A stretch of DNA of 64,000 bases from NCBI RefSeq assembly GCF_000420865.1, contig NZ_ATVT01000002.1, positions 1-64,000 on the forward strand. Reading direction: 5' to 3'. The position numbers and the translations under genes were made by a program. Shown piece by piece: positions 15,379 through 25,249 of the stretch. The notes under the pieces are model-generated. The model was not told the DNA's origin and did no database searches. It was given only the letters and a program-made list of their open reading frames with translations. Each line of letters begins with the position of its first letter. Position 1 is the first letter of the stretch. Origin of the DNA: Butyrivibrio sp. XPD2006 (GTDB taxonomy: Bacteria; Bacillota; Clostridia; Lachnospirales; Lachnospiraceae).

Positions 15379-16299
15379 TTAGTCCTCCTTTCCACCGATA
15401 AATTTAAATTCCATTATTGAAACAAATAAAATGATAAAGAACAATGTGTATGCTATTGCCGAAGCAAAGCCCACCTGATGAGTTTCAAAACCAAACTTGT
15501 ACAGATACATAACAACTGTCTGCAGTGTTCCACCGGGCTCTCCCGCTGTTGAAGGTCCGCCTGTTCCGTTCATAAGGAACGGCAGGTCAAAGAGCTGAAG
15601 TCCACCGATCAGTGATGTGACTGCAACATACAGAAGGATTGGACGAAGGAGCGGCAGTGTTATACTACCGAATACCTTCCATCTTCCGGCGCCGTCAATT
15701 GCTGCTGCCTCAAAATAATCAGTAGGTATGCCCTGCACTCCGGCCATCAGGATGATGAAGGAATTACCAAACCACATCCAGGCCTGTATCACACCGATAA
15801 CTGCCCAGGCTGTCGTCCTCTGTCCAAGCCAGTTTATCTGCTGATCCACAATACCTGTAGCCAGAAGAATCTGGTTAAAGGTTCCGTACTTCCAGTCAAG
15901 AAGTGTCTTGAACAGGAATGCTACAGATGTTGCAGCGATAAGGTTTGGCAGATAGTATACTGCCCTGAATATTGCAAGGCCGCGAAGCTTGTACTTGATA
16001 TCACTGAATATGATAGTCAGTAAAAACGCCATGCCAAGCTGAAGGACGATGTTGAGTGACCACATCTTGACAGTGTTTCTAAGGGACCTCCAGAAGAACT
16101 TATCCTTAAGCACTCTGGTGTAATTGGCAAGCCCGTTAAAAACGGGCTCGCCATATCCTTTGTATTCTGTAAAGCTCAGGTACAATGTCCTGAAAACGGG
16201 ATAAACACTGAATATTAAAAATACAATTACAAACGGCAGTACAAATAGATAAGCAGCGTTTTCCCTATTCTTTTTTTTCATTGAAACCGGTTTTGTCAT
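15379..16299 (-). CDS. CUT1 ABC sugar permease, MalF-like
   Basis: A 306-residue inner-membrane permease and the partner of the downstream MalG-like protein. Six helices are predicted, with the EAA loop EAAAIDGAGRWKVFGSITLP near residue 205. The segment NGTGGPSTAGEPGGTLQT is typical of CUT1 permeases. The start at 16299 has only a weak AGAG site and lies 17 bases after the binding-protein stop, so it is probably translated from the same message. Confidence 0.92.
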   Translation of the reverse strand: MTKPVSMKKKNRENAAYLFVLPFVIVFLIFSVYPVFRTLYLSFTEYKGYGEPVFNGLANYTRVLKDKFFWRSLRNTVKMWSLNIVLQLGMAFLLTIIFSDIKYKLRGLAIFRAVYYLPNLIAATSVAFLFKTLLDWKYGTFNQILLATGIVDQQINWLGQRTTAWAVIGVIQAWMWFGNSFIILMAGVQGIPTDYFEAAAIDGAGRWKVFGSITLPLLRPILLYVAVTSLIGGLQLFDLPFLMNGTGGPSTAGEPGGTLQTVVMYLYKFGFETHQVGFASAIAYTLFFIILFVSIMEFKFIGGKED

Positions 16300-16316
16300 A
16301 ACAAGTTATCTCTTCA

Positions 16317-17753
16317 TTATCTGTTTATTGTGATTTCAGGATATGTTGACTCAACAACATCGTAGAACTCATTGATAGCTGCTTCTTTGTCCATCTCACC
16401 TGTCTTAACTGCTGTGCAAGCTGCACCCCATGCATCGTTGATGATCTTGTCAAAACGTGTAACCTTTGAGTAGTCGATGCCTGCTGCCTGCTCCTGCCAG
16501 AATGAGTAGAGGTGCTCACCGCCGTATACTTCGTTAGCATCATCTTTGTGCTTCTCAAGAACAGATACAAGTGAAACTGTGTCACCTTCTGACTTCTCAA
16601 TCCACCACTCTGCTGTGTTTTCATCAAGTGTTACCCACTTAAGGAAATCCCATGCAAGATCTTTGTGCTCTGACATAGCTGAGATACCGATGAATGTTCC
16701 GCCACCGAATCCATATGAAGGGCCTGAGCAAACGCCCCAGCTTCCTGATGTCTCGCCTACGTTATCTCTGAGTGTAAGAACACCCCAGCTTGGAAGACCG
16801 AATGCGAATACCTGTGTCTTATCAAGATCCTTGGTTGCCTCAGCAAAGCCCTCAGCATCCCATACGTTGATAGAATCATCAGCGTAGCTCTGAACTGCTG
16901 CTGTAAGGATCGGAACCTCGCCTGCCATAGCCTGGTACCAAGGTGTTGACCACTGGTTTGCATAAGCTGTAAGGTCTTTCTGATAAAGATCTGTAACAAG
17001 ATCCATGTAGTCAAGTCTTGCCTGATCTACGTTAAGTGTATCGTTTACTACCCATGCTGAATCTCCTGAGAAGTAGCCAATCTCAGCGTCAGATGCAAAG
17101 ATACGGTATCCTGCACTCTTAAGTTTTTCTGCTGTATCAAGAATTGTTGGATAATCTTTGAAAAGTTTGCCGATCTCATCGGGATCATCTGATCCGAATA
17201 CTTCCTTGGCAATGTCTCTTCTGTAGTAGATGCCTGCAGGTGTGATCTGATAAGAGATTGCTCTCTGGATTCCATCAGCGTCCTGACCAACTTCCCATAC
17301 GTAATCAACGATCTGTCCCTTGTAGTCCTGAGCGTTGTATGGAGCCTGGTTGAGGCCCTCGAAGTAACCTGCATCATAGAAATCCTCCAGCATCTGTGGC
17401 TCACCCACGATGATGTCAGGAGTTGTCTGTCCGCCGTTAAGAGCTGTCTGAACCTTTGTTACGTAGTCAGCAGGCTCGATAACTACGGTCTCGATCTGAA
17501 CGTTGTGATCTTCAACATACTTCTCTGCGAAGGTCTGAAGGTCTTTTGCAAGTGTCCAGATAACGAGTTTCTCGCCGTCTGTTCCGGCTGTCTCTGTGTT
17601 TGTGTTGTCTGCTGCTTCTGCTGCAGGAGCCTCTTCAGTAGTAGCTGAATCAGTTGAAGCTGATTCTGAGCCAGTACCTGACTGTCCGCAAGCTGCAAGT
17701 GAGAGTGTCATAACTCCTGCAAGCAAAGTAGCCATTATCTTCCTGAATTTCAT
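16317..17753 (-). CDS. ABC sugar-binding lipoprotein of the CUT1 system
   Basis: A lipid-anchored receptor that delivers oligosaccharide to the two permeases. The ATG at 17753 is preceded by GGGAGG with 7-base spacing, giving 478 residues. The signal ends LSLAACGQ, a clear lipobox, and is followed by a Ser/Thr/Ala/Glu linker and a family 1 solute-binding fold. It is the first gene of the transporter operon, with a TATAAT promoter and an upstream terminator separating it from the 48-residue gene. Confidence 0.93.
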   Translation of the reverse strand: MKFRKIMATLLAGVMTLSLAACGQSGTGSESASTDSATTEEAPAAEAADNTNTETAGTDGEKLVIWTLAKDLQTFAEKYVEDHNVQIETVVIEPADYVTKVQTALNGGQTTPDIIVGEPQMLEDFYDAGYFEGLNQAPYNAQDYKGQIVDYVWEVGQDADGIQRAISYQITPAGIYYRRDIAKEVFGSDDPDEIGKLFKDYPTILDTAEKLKSAGYRIFASDAEIGYFSGDSAWVVNDTLNVDQARLDYMDLVTDLYQKDLTAYANQWSTPWYQAMAGEVPILTAAVQSYADDSINVWDAEGFAEATKDLDKTQVFAFGLPSWGVLTLRDNVGETSGSWGVCSGPSYGFGGGTFIGISAMSEHKDLAWDFLKWVTLDENTAEWWIEKSEGDTVSLVSVLEKHKDDANEVYGGEHLYSFWQEQAAGIDYSKVTRFDKIINDAWGAACTAVKTGEMDKEAAINEFYDVVESTYPEITINR

Positions 17754-17796
17754 ACTCTTTCCTCCCAATAGTGAAATTAGATTTATGATGGTTTTG

Positions 17797-17802
17797 ATTA
17801 TA
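17797..17802 (-). promoter_or_regulatory. -10 box of the transporter operon
   Basis: TATAAT on the minus strand lies 44 bases upstream of the binding-protein ATG, just downstream of the terminator at 17821-17855. The -35 region is T-rich and not well defined. A 10-bp palindrome AAAACGTTTT with a central CG (17859-17868) lies further upstream and could be a LacI/CcpA-like site. Confidence 0.4.
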
Positions 17803-17820
17803 GAGAGGAAAAGGGCAACA

Positions 17821-17855
17821 AAAAATCACACTTTTTTTATTTAAGTGTGATTTTT
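17821..17855 (-). terminator. Terminator of the 48-residue gene
   Basis: AATCACACTT (17824-17833) pairs with AAGTGTGATT (17843-17852). Flanking A and T runs make it strong on the minus strand (GATTTTTTG). Confidence 0.85.
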
Positions 17856-17888
17856 TTTAAAACGTTTTTATATAGTTTGACCTGCGTA

Positions 17889-18035
17889 TTATTTCTTAGG
17901 CCCTTTAGTCTTATTGTTACAGTATATAGTACCTGTGTTGGTATTATATTTTTTATTGATTTCCTTTTTGTCTATCACTGCCGGCTTTATCCCCATTGCC
18001 ACTGCCAGTGAATTTATCGTCTCCGCTCTGTCCAT
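17889..18035 (-). CDS. Small 48-residue basic protein, function unknown
   Basis: A short reading frame, MDRAETINSLAVAMGIKPAV..., ending in KGPKK. AAAGGAG sits 10 bases before the ATG, it has its own terminator (17821-17855), and it is well isolated, all of which supports a real gene. It is lysine- and asparagine-rich, with one cysteine (IYCNN), no membrane helix and no domain I recognise. It lies between the nucleoside kinase and the sugar transporter operon, on the same strand as both. Confidence 0.6.
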   Translation of the reverse strand: MDRAETINSLAVAMGIKPAVIDKKEINKKYNTNTGTIYCNNKTKGPKK

Positions 18036-18137
18036 ATTACCACTCTCCTTTCATGCACAATTACTAATTCTACCAAAAAGCAGAAACCAGTAAAGGAACG
18101 CCCTATGTATAAATGTGAAAAGAGTGTGTCTTTTGAA

Positions 18138-18190
18138 ATAAAAAAACGACCGGCTCTGAAACAGTGATCAAAAGTTTCATCCGGTCGTTT
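18138..18190 (-). terminator. Terminator after the nucleoside kinase gene
   Basis: AAACGACCGG (18144-18153) pairs with CCGGTCGTTT (18181-18190), with further pairing inside (GAAAC with GTTTC). T7 follows on the minus strand. It lies 15 bases past the kinase stop. Confidence 0.85.
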
Positions 18191-18204
18191 GTTGTCAATA
18201 AAGG

Positions 18205-19857
18205 TCAAACCTTGAAGCAGCTTCCGCCCACAAATTCTCTGCAGATGGAGTTCCTCGGAAGGAATGAACTGTCTACGCTCACAAAGTAGTCCAGGAACTT
18301 AAGAAGTCTTTTGGCCTCGTAATACTCAGGCTCATCCTTGCCGATGTTGAAAAGAAGCGGTTCTGCGTATTGCTTGATGATGGCCAGCTCATATATCTGA
18401 GCTGAGTTGAACATCTCATCCGCCTCCTCCTGGAACGGGAAGATATTGGCTTCCTCACCTGCCCTTACCGAAGCCCACATACTGATGGTCTTCTTGGCAG
18501 ATGCGCCACGGGTTCTTGCATCCCTGACCATTCTTCGAAGGAGTCTTCCGTCCGTAGTTGCAATACGGTTATGGTTGTCAATGTTGAGTGTTGTTAATGC
18601 GCTGATGTAGATTTTAAACTTGGACTCTGCGGGAAGTGCATAGCTCATCTTCTCATTAAGTCCGTGTATTCCCTCAATTACAAGGACATCGTTCTTGCCA
18701 AGCTGGAGGAAATCACCGTTCATCTCGCGCTTGCCCGTTACAAAATTAAACTCAGGCATCTCGACTCTCTCGCCCTTAAGCAGTCTTGTCATGTCCTGAT
18801 TGAAGCGCTCCACATCAAGAGCTTCAAGGCACTCAAAATTATAGCTTCCGTCTTCGTTAAGAGGTGTATCCTCCCTGTTTACGAAGTAGTTATCAAGGCT
18901 GATGGGGTGCGGAGTAAGTCCGTAGGTCCGAAGCTGAATTGAAAGCCTGTTGGCAAAGCTTGTCTTACCTGAAGAACTGGGCCCTGCTATCATTACGAAC
19001 TTGACATCGACTCTCTGGAATATCTTCCTGGCGATATCTGCGATCCTGCTCTCCTGAAGGGCTTCGTTAACCAGGATCATCTCGTTTATCCTGCCCTCGC
19101 AGATCATGTTGTTCAGGTCACCGACATTCTCAATTCCCATCATAGCTCCCCAGTCAGTTGAGAGAGACATGGTATTAAAGAGCTTCTCTCTGGGCTCTGA
19201 AAGTACGAGTTTCTCAGGCGCAGCCTTGGTAGGAAGAGTCAGCATCATTCCGTCGTGATATTTATCAAGCTGGAACAGCTCAACATATGAAGTGTTGGGC
19301 AGCATGTATCCGTAATAATAATCATAGAAGTCACCGAGTCTGTAGATATTGATCTCAGAACTTCTTCTGTATTTAAGTAGGGAAACCTTGTCATCCATGC
19401 CCTGCTTTTTAAACAGCTCTATGGCATCATCAAGGGGATATACCTTCTTAACTACAGGCAATGCTTCTGCAGCTATCTCTTTCATTCTGTCAGAAACTTT
19501 TTTTACAAATTCATCTGTAACAGGAATACCTCTCAAGGTGCAGTAGATACCGTTGCCAAGCGCAAACTCAACCTTGGTTGGAGATTTCTTCTTGGTGCCG
19601 GCCACATCATTTATTGCCTTTAAGAGCATCATTACCGCAGTTCGTCTCATGGTCTTAAAGCCGATTGTGTCCGCAAACGTCACAAAAGTCAGATCGCCGT
19701 CTTTTTTCAGAGTCTTCATAAGCTCACGGATCTTGCCGTTAAATATGACACAGGCTATCCTGTGATCATAATCCTTCTGAAAATCCTTGGCGATCTCCTC
19801 AAAGGTAGTTCCTTTATCGTATTCTTTTTGAATTCCGTTAACAGTAATAATAGGCAT
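18205..19857 (-). CDS. Nucleoside (uridine) kinase with N-terminal TGS and ThrRS-like domains
   Basis: Cytoplasmic. The N-terminal 60 residues form a TGS domain, and residues to about 200 resemble the second additional domain of threonyl-tRNA synthetase. The C-terminal half is a P-loop uridine kinase/phosphoribulokinase fold with Walker A GPSSSGKTS near residue 295. The family is common in Firmicutes at about 550 residues and is annotated as nucleoside kinase; uridine or cytidine phosphorylation is the presumed reaction. GAGGTGA precedes the ATG. It follows trmK on the same strand. Confidence 0.88.
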   Translation of the reverse strand: MPIITVNGIQKEYDKGTTFEEIAKDFQKDYDHRIACVIFNGKIRELMKTLKKDGDLTFVTFADTIGFKTMRRTAVMMLLKAINDVAGTKKKSPTKVEFALGNGIYCTLRGIPVTDEFVKKVSDRMKEIAAEALPVVKKVYPLDDAIELFKKQGMDDKVSLLKYRRSSEINIYRLGDFYDYYYGYMLPNTSYVELFQLDKYHDGMMLTLPTKAAPEKLVLSEPREKLFNTMSLSTDWGAMMGIENVGDLNNMICEGRINEMILVNEALQESRIADIARKIFQRVDVKFVMIAGPSSSGKTSFANRLSIQLRTYGLTPHPISLDNYFVNREDTPLNEDGSYNFECLEALDVERFNQDMTRLLKGERVEMPEFNFVTGKREMNGDFLQLGKNDVLVIEGIHGLNEKMSYALPAESKFKIYISALTTLNIDNHNRIATTDGRLLRRMVRDARTRGASAKKTISMWASVRAGEEANIFPFQEEADEMFNSAQIYELAIIKQYAEPLLFNIGKDEPEYYEAKRLLKFLDYFVSVDSSFLPRNSICREFVGGSCFKV

Positions 19858-19881
19858 ATTCTCACCTCTCAGTTTTGAATT

Positions 19882-20679
19882 TTAGTCAAAAAGTGTAAGA
19901 ACAGCACTTATTATATCCAGGCTGTTTTTAACCTCCAGATATCTCTCCGGGTGTTCTTTTTCACTCAGTCCCTGAAGGATGGCGAGATCAACTTCCTGTC
20001 CGTGAAGAAGGAAGTCTCTTAGCAGAGGATCTCTTCTTAAAATATTGTGCTCTCCGTAGAGATTGCAGGCTTTAAGCGCCATTTCGCGGTCGCACACTCC
20101 GGTCAAAAGAGCTATCGCTTCCTCAAGATCAGAAAATGAACCGCTGACTCCGTCCCTAGGGACCACTTTCATTGGGAAGTAGTATTTGCCCTCGTCCAGG
20201 ATGATGCGTTCATCAATTATGACAAAGCCCTTGTCCCTTAAGTACTCTCTGAACAGACATATATCGGACTGGGGTTGAAGTACTGCTGTCCTGATTCCAA
20301 GAGCAGCAATATCCTTCTTATCAAGGATGCTTATCATGAGCTTGCCGCCCATGCCTGCGATCACAAGTGAGTCCGCTTCGCCTTCAGAAAGCTCTGTCAG
20401 TCCGTCCGAGAGCCTTACCTTGATCTCCCCGGTCAGAGCATAATCTTTTATATTATTCTCCGCCATGGCAAGGGGTCCCTTGCGGACATCCATAGCAATG
20501 GCGGAATCAGATATCCCATTTTGAACAAGATAGATTGATACGTAGCCGTGGTCGCATCCCACATCGGCAGTGCATTTATGGGAAGTATCTCCCTTTAACA
20601 TGTCTGCCACTGTCCGAAGACGCAGGGACATCCTTGATGCTACATCATCAAAAGTTCTCTCATCATTCATATCAGTCAA
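19882..20679 (-). CDS. trmK: tRNA (adenine(22)-N1)-methyltransferase
   Basis: Methylates N1 of A22 in the D-loop of tRNA using SAM. The SAM site is seen as [13 protein letters not shown] and the catalytic motif as [10 protein letters not shown]. Length 265 residues fits TrmK. The chosen TTG at 20679 has AAGGA at 5-base spacing; the first ATG is at 20670. The start overlaps the rpoD stop by 8 bases, so the two are probably coupled. The rpoD-trmK linkage is standard in Firmicutes. Confidence 0.92.
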   Translation of the reverse strand: MTDMNDERTFDDVASRMSLRLRTVADMLKGDTSHKCTADVGCDHGYVSIYLVQNGISDSAIAMDVRKGPLAMAENNIKDYALTGEIKVRLSDGLTELSEGEADSLVIAGMGGKLMISILDKKDIAALGIRTAVLQPQSDICLFREYLRDKGFVIIDERIILDEGKYYFPMKVVPRDGVSGSFSDLEEAIALLTGVCDREMALKACNLYGEHNILRRDPLLRDFLLHGQEVDLAILQGLSEKEHPERYLEVKNSLDIISAVLTLFD

Positions 20680-22246
20680 GATAATCCTTGAGCTTGCGGC
20701 TTCTGCTCGGATGACGGAGCTTTCTCAGAGCCTTGGCCTCAATCTGACGGATACGCTCACGGGTTACGTTGAACTCTTTTCCTACCTCTTCAAGAGTTCT
20801 TGCTCTTCCGTCATCAAGACCGAATCTGAGTCTTAATACCTTCTGCTCACGCTCTGTAAGAGTATCCAGGACCTCAACAAGCTGCTCCTTGAGAAGTGTA
20901 AATGCTGCTGCATCTGCAGGTACAGGAACATTGTCGTCCTGAATGAAATCACCGAGATGTGAATCTTCCTCTTCACCGATAGGTGTCTCTAAGGATACAG
21001 GCTCCTGAGAGATCTTAAGGATCTCACGAACACGCTCTACAGGAAGGTTCATCTCTTTTGCAACCTCCTCGGGAAGCGGCTCACGGCCGAGCTCCTGAAG
21101 GAGCTGTCTGCTTACACGGATGAGCTTATTAATGGTCTCAACCATGTGAACAGGAATACGGATAGTTCTGGCCTGATCGGCAATAGCTCTTGTGATGGCC
21201 TGTCTGATCCACCATGTAGCATATGTTGAGAACTTGAATCCCTTTCTGAAGTCGAACTTCTCAACAGCCTTGATAAGACCAAGGTTACCTTCCTGGATAA
21301 GATCAAGGAAGAGCATTCCTCTTCCGACATATCTCTTGGCAATACTTACAACAAGTCTGAGGTTGGCCTCTGCAAGACGCTTCTTGGCCTCATCTCCCTC
21401 GTAAATAATCTGGTTAAGCTCTTTTTTCTTGGCATCTGAAAGCTTGTTCTTGCCCTCATCCTCTGCAAGAGTCTTCTCAGCTTCAAGACCTGCCTCCATA
21501 GCTTTGGCAAGATCAATCTCCTGCTCTGCTGTAAGAAGCGGAACCTTACCAATCTCCTTGAGGTACATTCTTACAGGATCCTCGATGCTGATTCCGTCAG
21601 GAACAGAGAGATCGATATTCTCCATATCAACCTCATCCTCTTCTGAGATGATCATGTCATCGTCATCGGGAAGGTCATCTACATCATCAGACACACGAAG
21701 AACGTCGATTCCGGAATTCTCCAGAACCTCAAGCACGTTATCAAGCTGCTCCTCGTTAAGTCCCATGTCTGCGAAGAAGTCACTGATCTCTGCATACTCA
21801 AGAACATTTTTCTTTTTCTTGGCAAGAGCAAGGATTTCTTTTATCTTCTGGGAAAAGAGCTCCTTGGTAGCTTCATCAAGTTCGCCGTCAGCAGATGCAT
21901 TGACTTCAGGCTCAGCAGCCTTAGCTGCCTTCTTGCTCACCTTGGTCTCCTTGACGGCTTCCTCTGCTGCTGCCTTTTTAGAAGTCTTCTTAGCAGGTGC
22001 TTCCTTGGGAGAAGCTTCCTTTTTGGCCTTTGTTTCCTTCTTGGCAGGAGCTTCTTTTGCAGCTGCCACTTTCTTGGCAGGTGCTTCCTTTGCAGCTGTC
22101 TCCTTCTTGGCAGGTGTCTCTTTCTTAGCAGCCTCCTTCTTGGCAGGTGCTTCCTTTTTGGCAGGAGCTTCCTTCTTGGCAATCTTGGTTGCTGCTGCCT
22201 TAGTCTTCTTCTCTGTTTCCTTAGCGGTCTCTTTCTTAGTTGCCAT
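20672..22246 (-). CDS. rpoD: Primary sigma factor RpoD (sigma-A)
   Basis: Directs RNA polymerase to housekeeping promoters. The ATG at 22246 has AAAGG at 9-base spacing; the in-frame ATG at 22255 is too close to that site. Residues 1 to about 110 are a Lys/Ala/Pro/Glu low-complexity extension with repeated APAKKE units. Next come region 1.1, region 2 with [20 protein letters not shown], region 3, and region 4 with [20 protein letters not shown]. It is longer than the usual 360-400 residues because of the extension. It lies between dnaG and trmK. Confidence 0.97.
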   Translation of the reverse strand: MATKKETAKETEKKTKAAATKIAKKEAPAKKEAPAKKEAAKKETPAKKETAAKEAPAKKVAAAKEAPAKKETKAKKEASPKEAPAKKTSKKAAAEEAVKETKVSKKAAKAAEPEVNASADGELDEATKELFSQKIKEILALAKKKKNVLEYAEISDFFADMGLNEEQLDNVLEVLENSGIDVLRVSDDVDDLPDDDDMIISEEDEVDMENIDLSVPDGISIEDPVRMYLKEIGKVPLLTAEQEIDLAKAMEAGLEAEKTLAEDEGKNKLSDAKKKELNQIIYEGDEAKKRLAEANLRLVVSIAKRYVGRGMLFLDLIQEGNLGLIKAVEKFDFRKGFKFSTYATWWIRQAITRAIADQARTIRIPVHMVETINKLIRVSRQLLQELGREPLPEEVAKEMNLPVERVREILKISQEPVSLETPIGEEEDSHLGDFIQDDNVPVPADAAAFTLLKEQLVEVLDTLTEREQKVLRLRFGLDDGRARTLEEVGKEFNVTRERIRQIEAKALRKLRHPSRSRKLKDYLD

Positions 22247-22278
22247 TTTATTCATCCTTTTCTATAGATTTTTTCATT

Positions 22279-24057
22279 TCAGTCATCCGGGGAAATGTCG
22301 GCGTGTGCCAGCTTCTCCAGATCTTTTTTGCCCTGGATGGTCTTCATAAGATATTGCGGATCATCCGGTGACAAAAGCTTTTTTTGTCTCTCGTATCCCG
22401 CCTGTTTGACGGCGTAGATAATGTCGTGAAAAGCTTTGCGTCTCTGATCAGGTGTCTCAATATCCACAAGATTGGTGTTGAACATTTCGGCTACCTGCCG
22501 GTGTTGTTCTTCGTCTGTAAACCTGTCAATGACTGCTGCCGGTGAAAAGTTTCCGCTCTCCATACCGGCGAAAAGCTCTTTTGCAACGCTTCTGTATAGA
22601 TCATCTGAGAAATCCTCAGGCGTTACCCATTTGGTTATCTTGGGGAGAATCCCCGGTTCATCTGTAAGCCAGGTAAGAAGGAGTCTCTGGTTCTTCCTTG
22701 CTCCGTCTTCGGGAGTCTTCTTGACAGCGGTTCCGGATTTAGGTTTACCCTCTGCTCTTACCGTCACTCCCTTGGCAGCAGTTGCTGTCACAAGCCTCCT
22801 GAGATCATCCACTGCTATGCCGTATCTGGCAGCTGTTGCCTCGATATAATTCTCTCTCTCAACAGCTTCTTCAAACTCACAGAGCATCCCGGCAAGCTTC
22901 CTGTGGAACTCGGTCTTGGAAACCGGGTCTGACATGTCATGTCGCGCCTCTTCCACTCTTGCCTCAAAGAAGAAGGGATTCTCTGCCTTCCTGATCCTCT
23001 CTTCGAAAGCCTCTTTTCCAAGATTCTTGATGAACTCATCCGGATCCTTGTAGGGACGAAGGTCAAGAACCTTGCCCTTTAGTCCGACTTCCTTGAGAAT
23101 ACCGATTCCTCGGAGAGCCGCCTTGGTTCCGGCCTCATCACTATCGTATGAGAGCACCACCGTGTCGGTGTACCTCTTCAGTATCATGGCCTGTCCCATG
23201 GTAAATGCGGTTCCCAGGGATGCAACTGCCATATCAAAGCCAGCCTGATGCATGGCTATGACATCCATATATCCTTCGCAGATTATCATGTAACCTGCTC
23301 TTGAACTCTTGGCATAATTAAGGCCAAAGAGGTTACGGCTCTTATCAAATATGGCTGTCTCCGGAGAGTTTAAGTACTTGGGTTTGCCATCTCCCATAAC
23401 TCTTCCGCCAAAGCCTATTACCTTGCCCTGAGCATCGGATATCGGAAACATCACTCTGTTCCAGAATTTATCATGTGTTCCGCGCTGCTCATCAAAGGAA
23501 GCAAGTCCCGCCTCAATTATCAAAGAATCCTCAAATCCCATCTGGCGAAGGTACTTAACCAGATCGTCAGAGGTTACATTGGCGTAACCCAGGCCAAAGT
23601 GCTTCATGGTGTCATCTGAAAGCTCTCTTCCTCTGAAGTACTCCATGCCCTTCTCACCGCTCTTAGACCTCAGATTCCTGTAATAATACTTGGCAGCTTC
23701 TCTGTTGATATCAAGGAGCATCTGCCTCTTATCTCTCATAGCCCTTGCCTGAGGAGAATTGTCCTCCTCCGGGAGCTTGACTCCTGCTCTTTCAGCAAGC
23801 TGCGTCAGGGCTTCCGTAAATGTTAAATTGTCATATTTCATCAAAAAGCTGATCACGTTGCCACCGGCTCCGCAGCCAAAGCAGTGAAATATCTGCTTGC
23901 TCTGTGATACGGAAAAAGAACCGGATTTCTCATTGTGGAAGGGGCAGAGACCAAAATAATTGGCGCCCTTCTTTTGAAGATGGACGTACTGTCCAACCAC
24001 ATCCACTATGTCATTGCGCGATCTGACTTCCTCAATGATCTCGTCTGAATATCGCAA
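22279..24057 (-). CDS. dnaG: DNA primase
   Basis: Synthesises RNA primers at the replication fork. The N-terminal CHC2 zinc finger is visible (CPFHNEKSGSF, then FHCFGCGAGG), followed by the TOPRIM core with EGYMDVIAMHQAG and a C-terminal helicase-binding domain. Length is 592 residues. The start is TTG at 24057 with GGGGA at 7-base spacing. It lies 23-32 bases upstream of rpoD in the usual dnaG-rpoD arrangement. Confidence 0.96.
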   Translation of the reverse strand: MRYSDEIIEEVRSRNDIVDVVGQYVHLQKKGANYFGLCPFHNEKSGSFSVSQSKQIFHCFGCGAGGNVISFLMKYDNLTFTEALTQLAERAGVKLPEEDNSPQARAMRDKRQMLLDINREAAKYYYRNLRSKSGEKGMEYFRGRELSDDTMKHFGLGYANVTSDDLVKYLRQMGFEDSLIIEAGLASFDEQRGTHDKFWNRVMFPISDAQGKVIGFGGRVMGDGKPKYLNSPETAIFDKSRNLFGLNYAKSSRAGYMIICEGYMDVIAMHQAGFDMAVASLGTAFTMGQAMILKRYTDTVVLSYDSDEAGTKAALRGIGILKEVGLKGKVLDLRPYKDPDEFIKNLGKEAFEERIRKAENPFFFEARVEEARHDMSDPVSKTEFHRKLAGMLCEFEEAVERENYIEATAARYGIAVDDLRRLVTATAAKGVTVRAEGKPKSGTAVKKTPEDGARKNQRLLLTWLTDEPGILPKITKWVTPEDFSDDLYRSVAKELFAGMESGNFSPAAVIDRFTDEEQHRQVAEMFNTNLVDIETPDQRRKAFHDIIYAVKQAGYERQKKLLSPDDPQYLMKTIQGKKDLEKLAHADISPDD

Positions 24058-24108
24058 TTTGTTTTCCCCACTTTATGCTGTAACTAAAGAATGCCTGTTG
24101 TAACGAAG

Positions 24109-25119
24109 TTACAATACTGCCCAGGACTTAGGAACGAATACCTCCTCAAAGATTGAAACCGCATATCTGTCAGTCATAGAACTCACATAATCGCAGACAA
24201 TCCTCTCTCCCGTAGCTTCTCCCTTGTCCCTGATATTCCTGAGGTATTCCGGCAAAAGATCCTGATGACCAATGTAATACTCGTAGAGGAATTTGATCAT
24301 ATCCTCAACCTTACCTTCCTGGCCCTTGGCTACAGGATTGGTATAAACCCTGTCAAACATGAATCTGCGGAGCTTGTGAAAAGCATCATATACCTCATCA
24401 GACATTCTGATGTCATCTTTGTCCATACTGGTGGCTATTATGTCGTGTATAAAGGTATCCAGCCACTCACCGTTGGTATGGCCTATTACTCTGGCCAGTT
24501 CCTCAGGCACATCACTCTCAGTGATGATACCTCCTCGTATAGCATCGTCCATATCGTGATGCATGTATGCAATCTTATCCGAAAGACGTACTACCTTGCC
24601 CTCTAATGTACCGGGAGTAAGTTCCATCTCATGGTTTATGATGCCGTCTCTGACTTCCCATGTAAGATTAAGTCCCTTGCCATAGTTTTCAAGCTTCTCA
24701 ACTATGCGAAGGCTCTGCTCATTGTGTTTAAAGCCTTCAGAGCACACAGCATTAAGCGCCCTCTCGCCGGCATGTCCAAAGGGGGTATGTCCGAGATCAT
24801 GTCCCAGAGCTATGGCCTCTGCCAGATCCTCATTGAGCATAAGAGCCTTGGCAATGGTCCTCGCATTCTGAGATACCTCAAGAGTATGAGTCATTCTCGT
24901 CCTGTAGTGATCTCCGTCAGGCGACAAAAATACCTGGGTCTTGTCCTTGAGCCTTCTGAACGACTTGGAATAAAGTATCCTGTCACGGTCTCTCTGGAAG
25001 CAAGGCCTTATGTCGCAATCCTTTTCTTCTTTTTCACGTCCCTTGGAATTCATGCTGAGAGTAGCATGCTTACTTAAGATCCTGGTCTCTCTGTCTTCAA
25101 GTTTTTCGCGAATTTTCAA
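24109..25119 (-). CDS. dGTP triphosphohydrolase-like HD protein
   Basis: A predicted dNTPase (dNTP to deoxynucleoside plus triphosphate). HD-domain metal ligands are visible in TRMTHTLEVSQNA and GHDLGHTPFGHAGE. At 336 residues it belongs to the short type found next to dnaG in clostridia. The start is TTG at 25119. It lies immediately upstream of dnaG on the same strand and probably starts the replication/transcription operon. Confidence 0.9.
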   Translation of the reverse strand: MKIREKLEDRETRILSKHATLSMNSKGREKEEKDCDIRPCFQRDRDRILYSKSFRRLKDKTQVFLSPDGDHYRTRMTHTLEVSQNARTIAKALMLNEDLAEAIALGHDLGHTPFGHAGERALNAVCSEGFKHNEQSLRIVEKLENYGKGLNLTWEVRDGIINHEMELTPGTLEGKVVRLSDKIAYMHHDMDDAIRGGIITESDVPEELARVIGHTNGEWLDTFIHDIIATSMDKDDIRMSDEVYDAFHKLRRFMFDRVYTNPVAKGQEGKVEDMIKFLYEYYIGHQDLLPEYLRNIRDKGEATGERIVCDYVSSMTDRYAVSIFEEVFVPKSWAVL

Positions 25120-25163
25120 TGCTGTTCTTCTTTCCGGATTTTTGATTTATGAGGTCCGTCACG

Positions 25164-25202
25164 AAAAAAAGACCCCACATCAGTAATATTCGACGTGGGA
25201 TC
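25164..25202 (-). terminator. Terminator of the 103-residue gene
   Basis: The stem GATCCCACGTC...GATGTGGGGTC (25171-25202) is followed by T7 on the minus strand. It separates the small-gene cluster from the dGTPase-dnaG-rpoD operon. Confidence 0.8.
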
Positions 25203-25249
25203 TCAAAATCCTTTTTTCTAAAATTAAATTTTTTAAAATTTAGTGCTTA

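Noticed and set aside
21429..22349. Plus-strand frame of 306 residues rich in Ser/Phe/Ala
   Set aside because: Antisense of the rpoD repeat region and the dnaG end; composition mirrors the Lys/Ala repeats.
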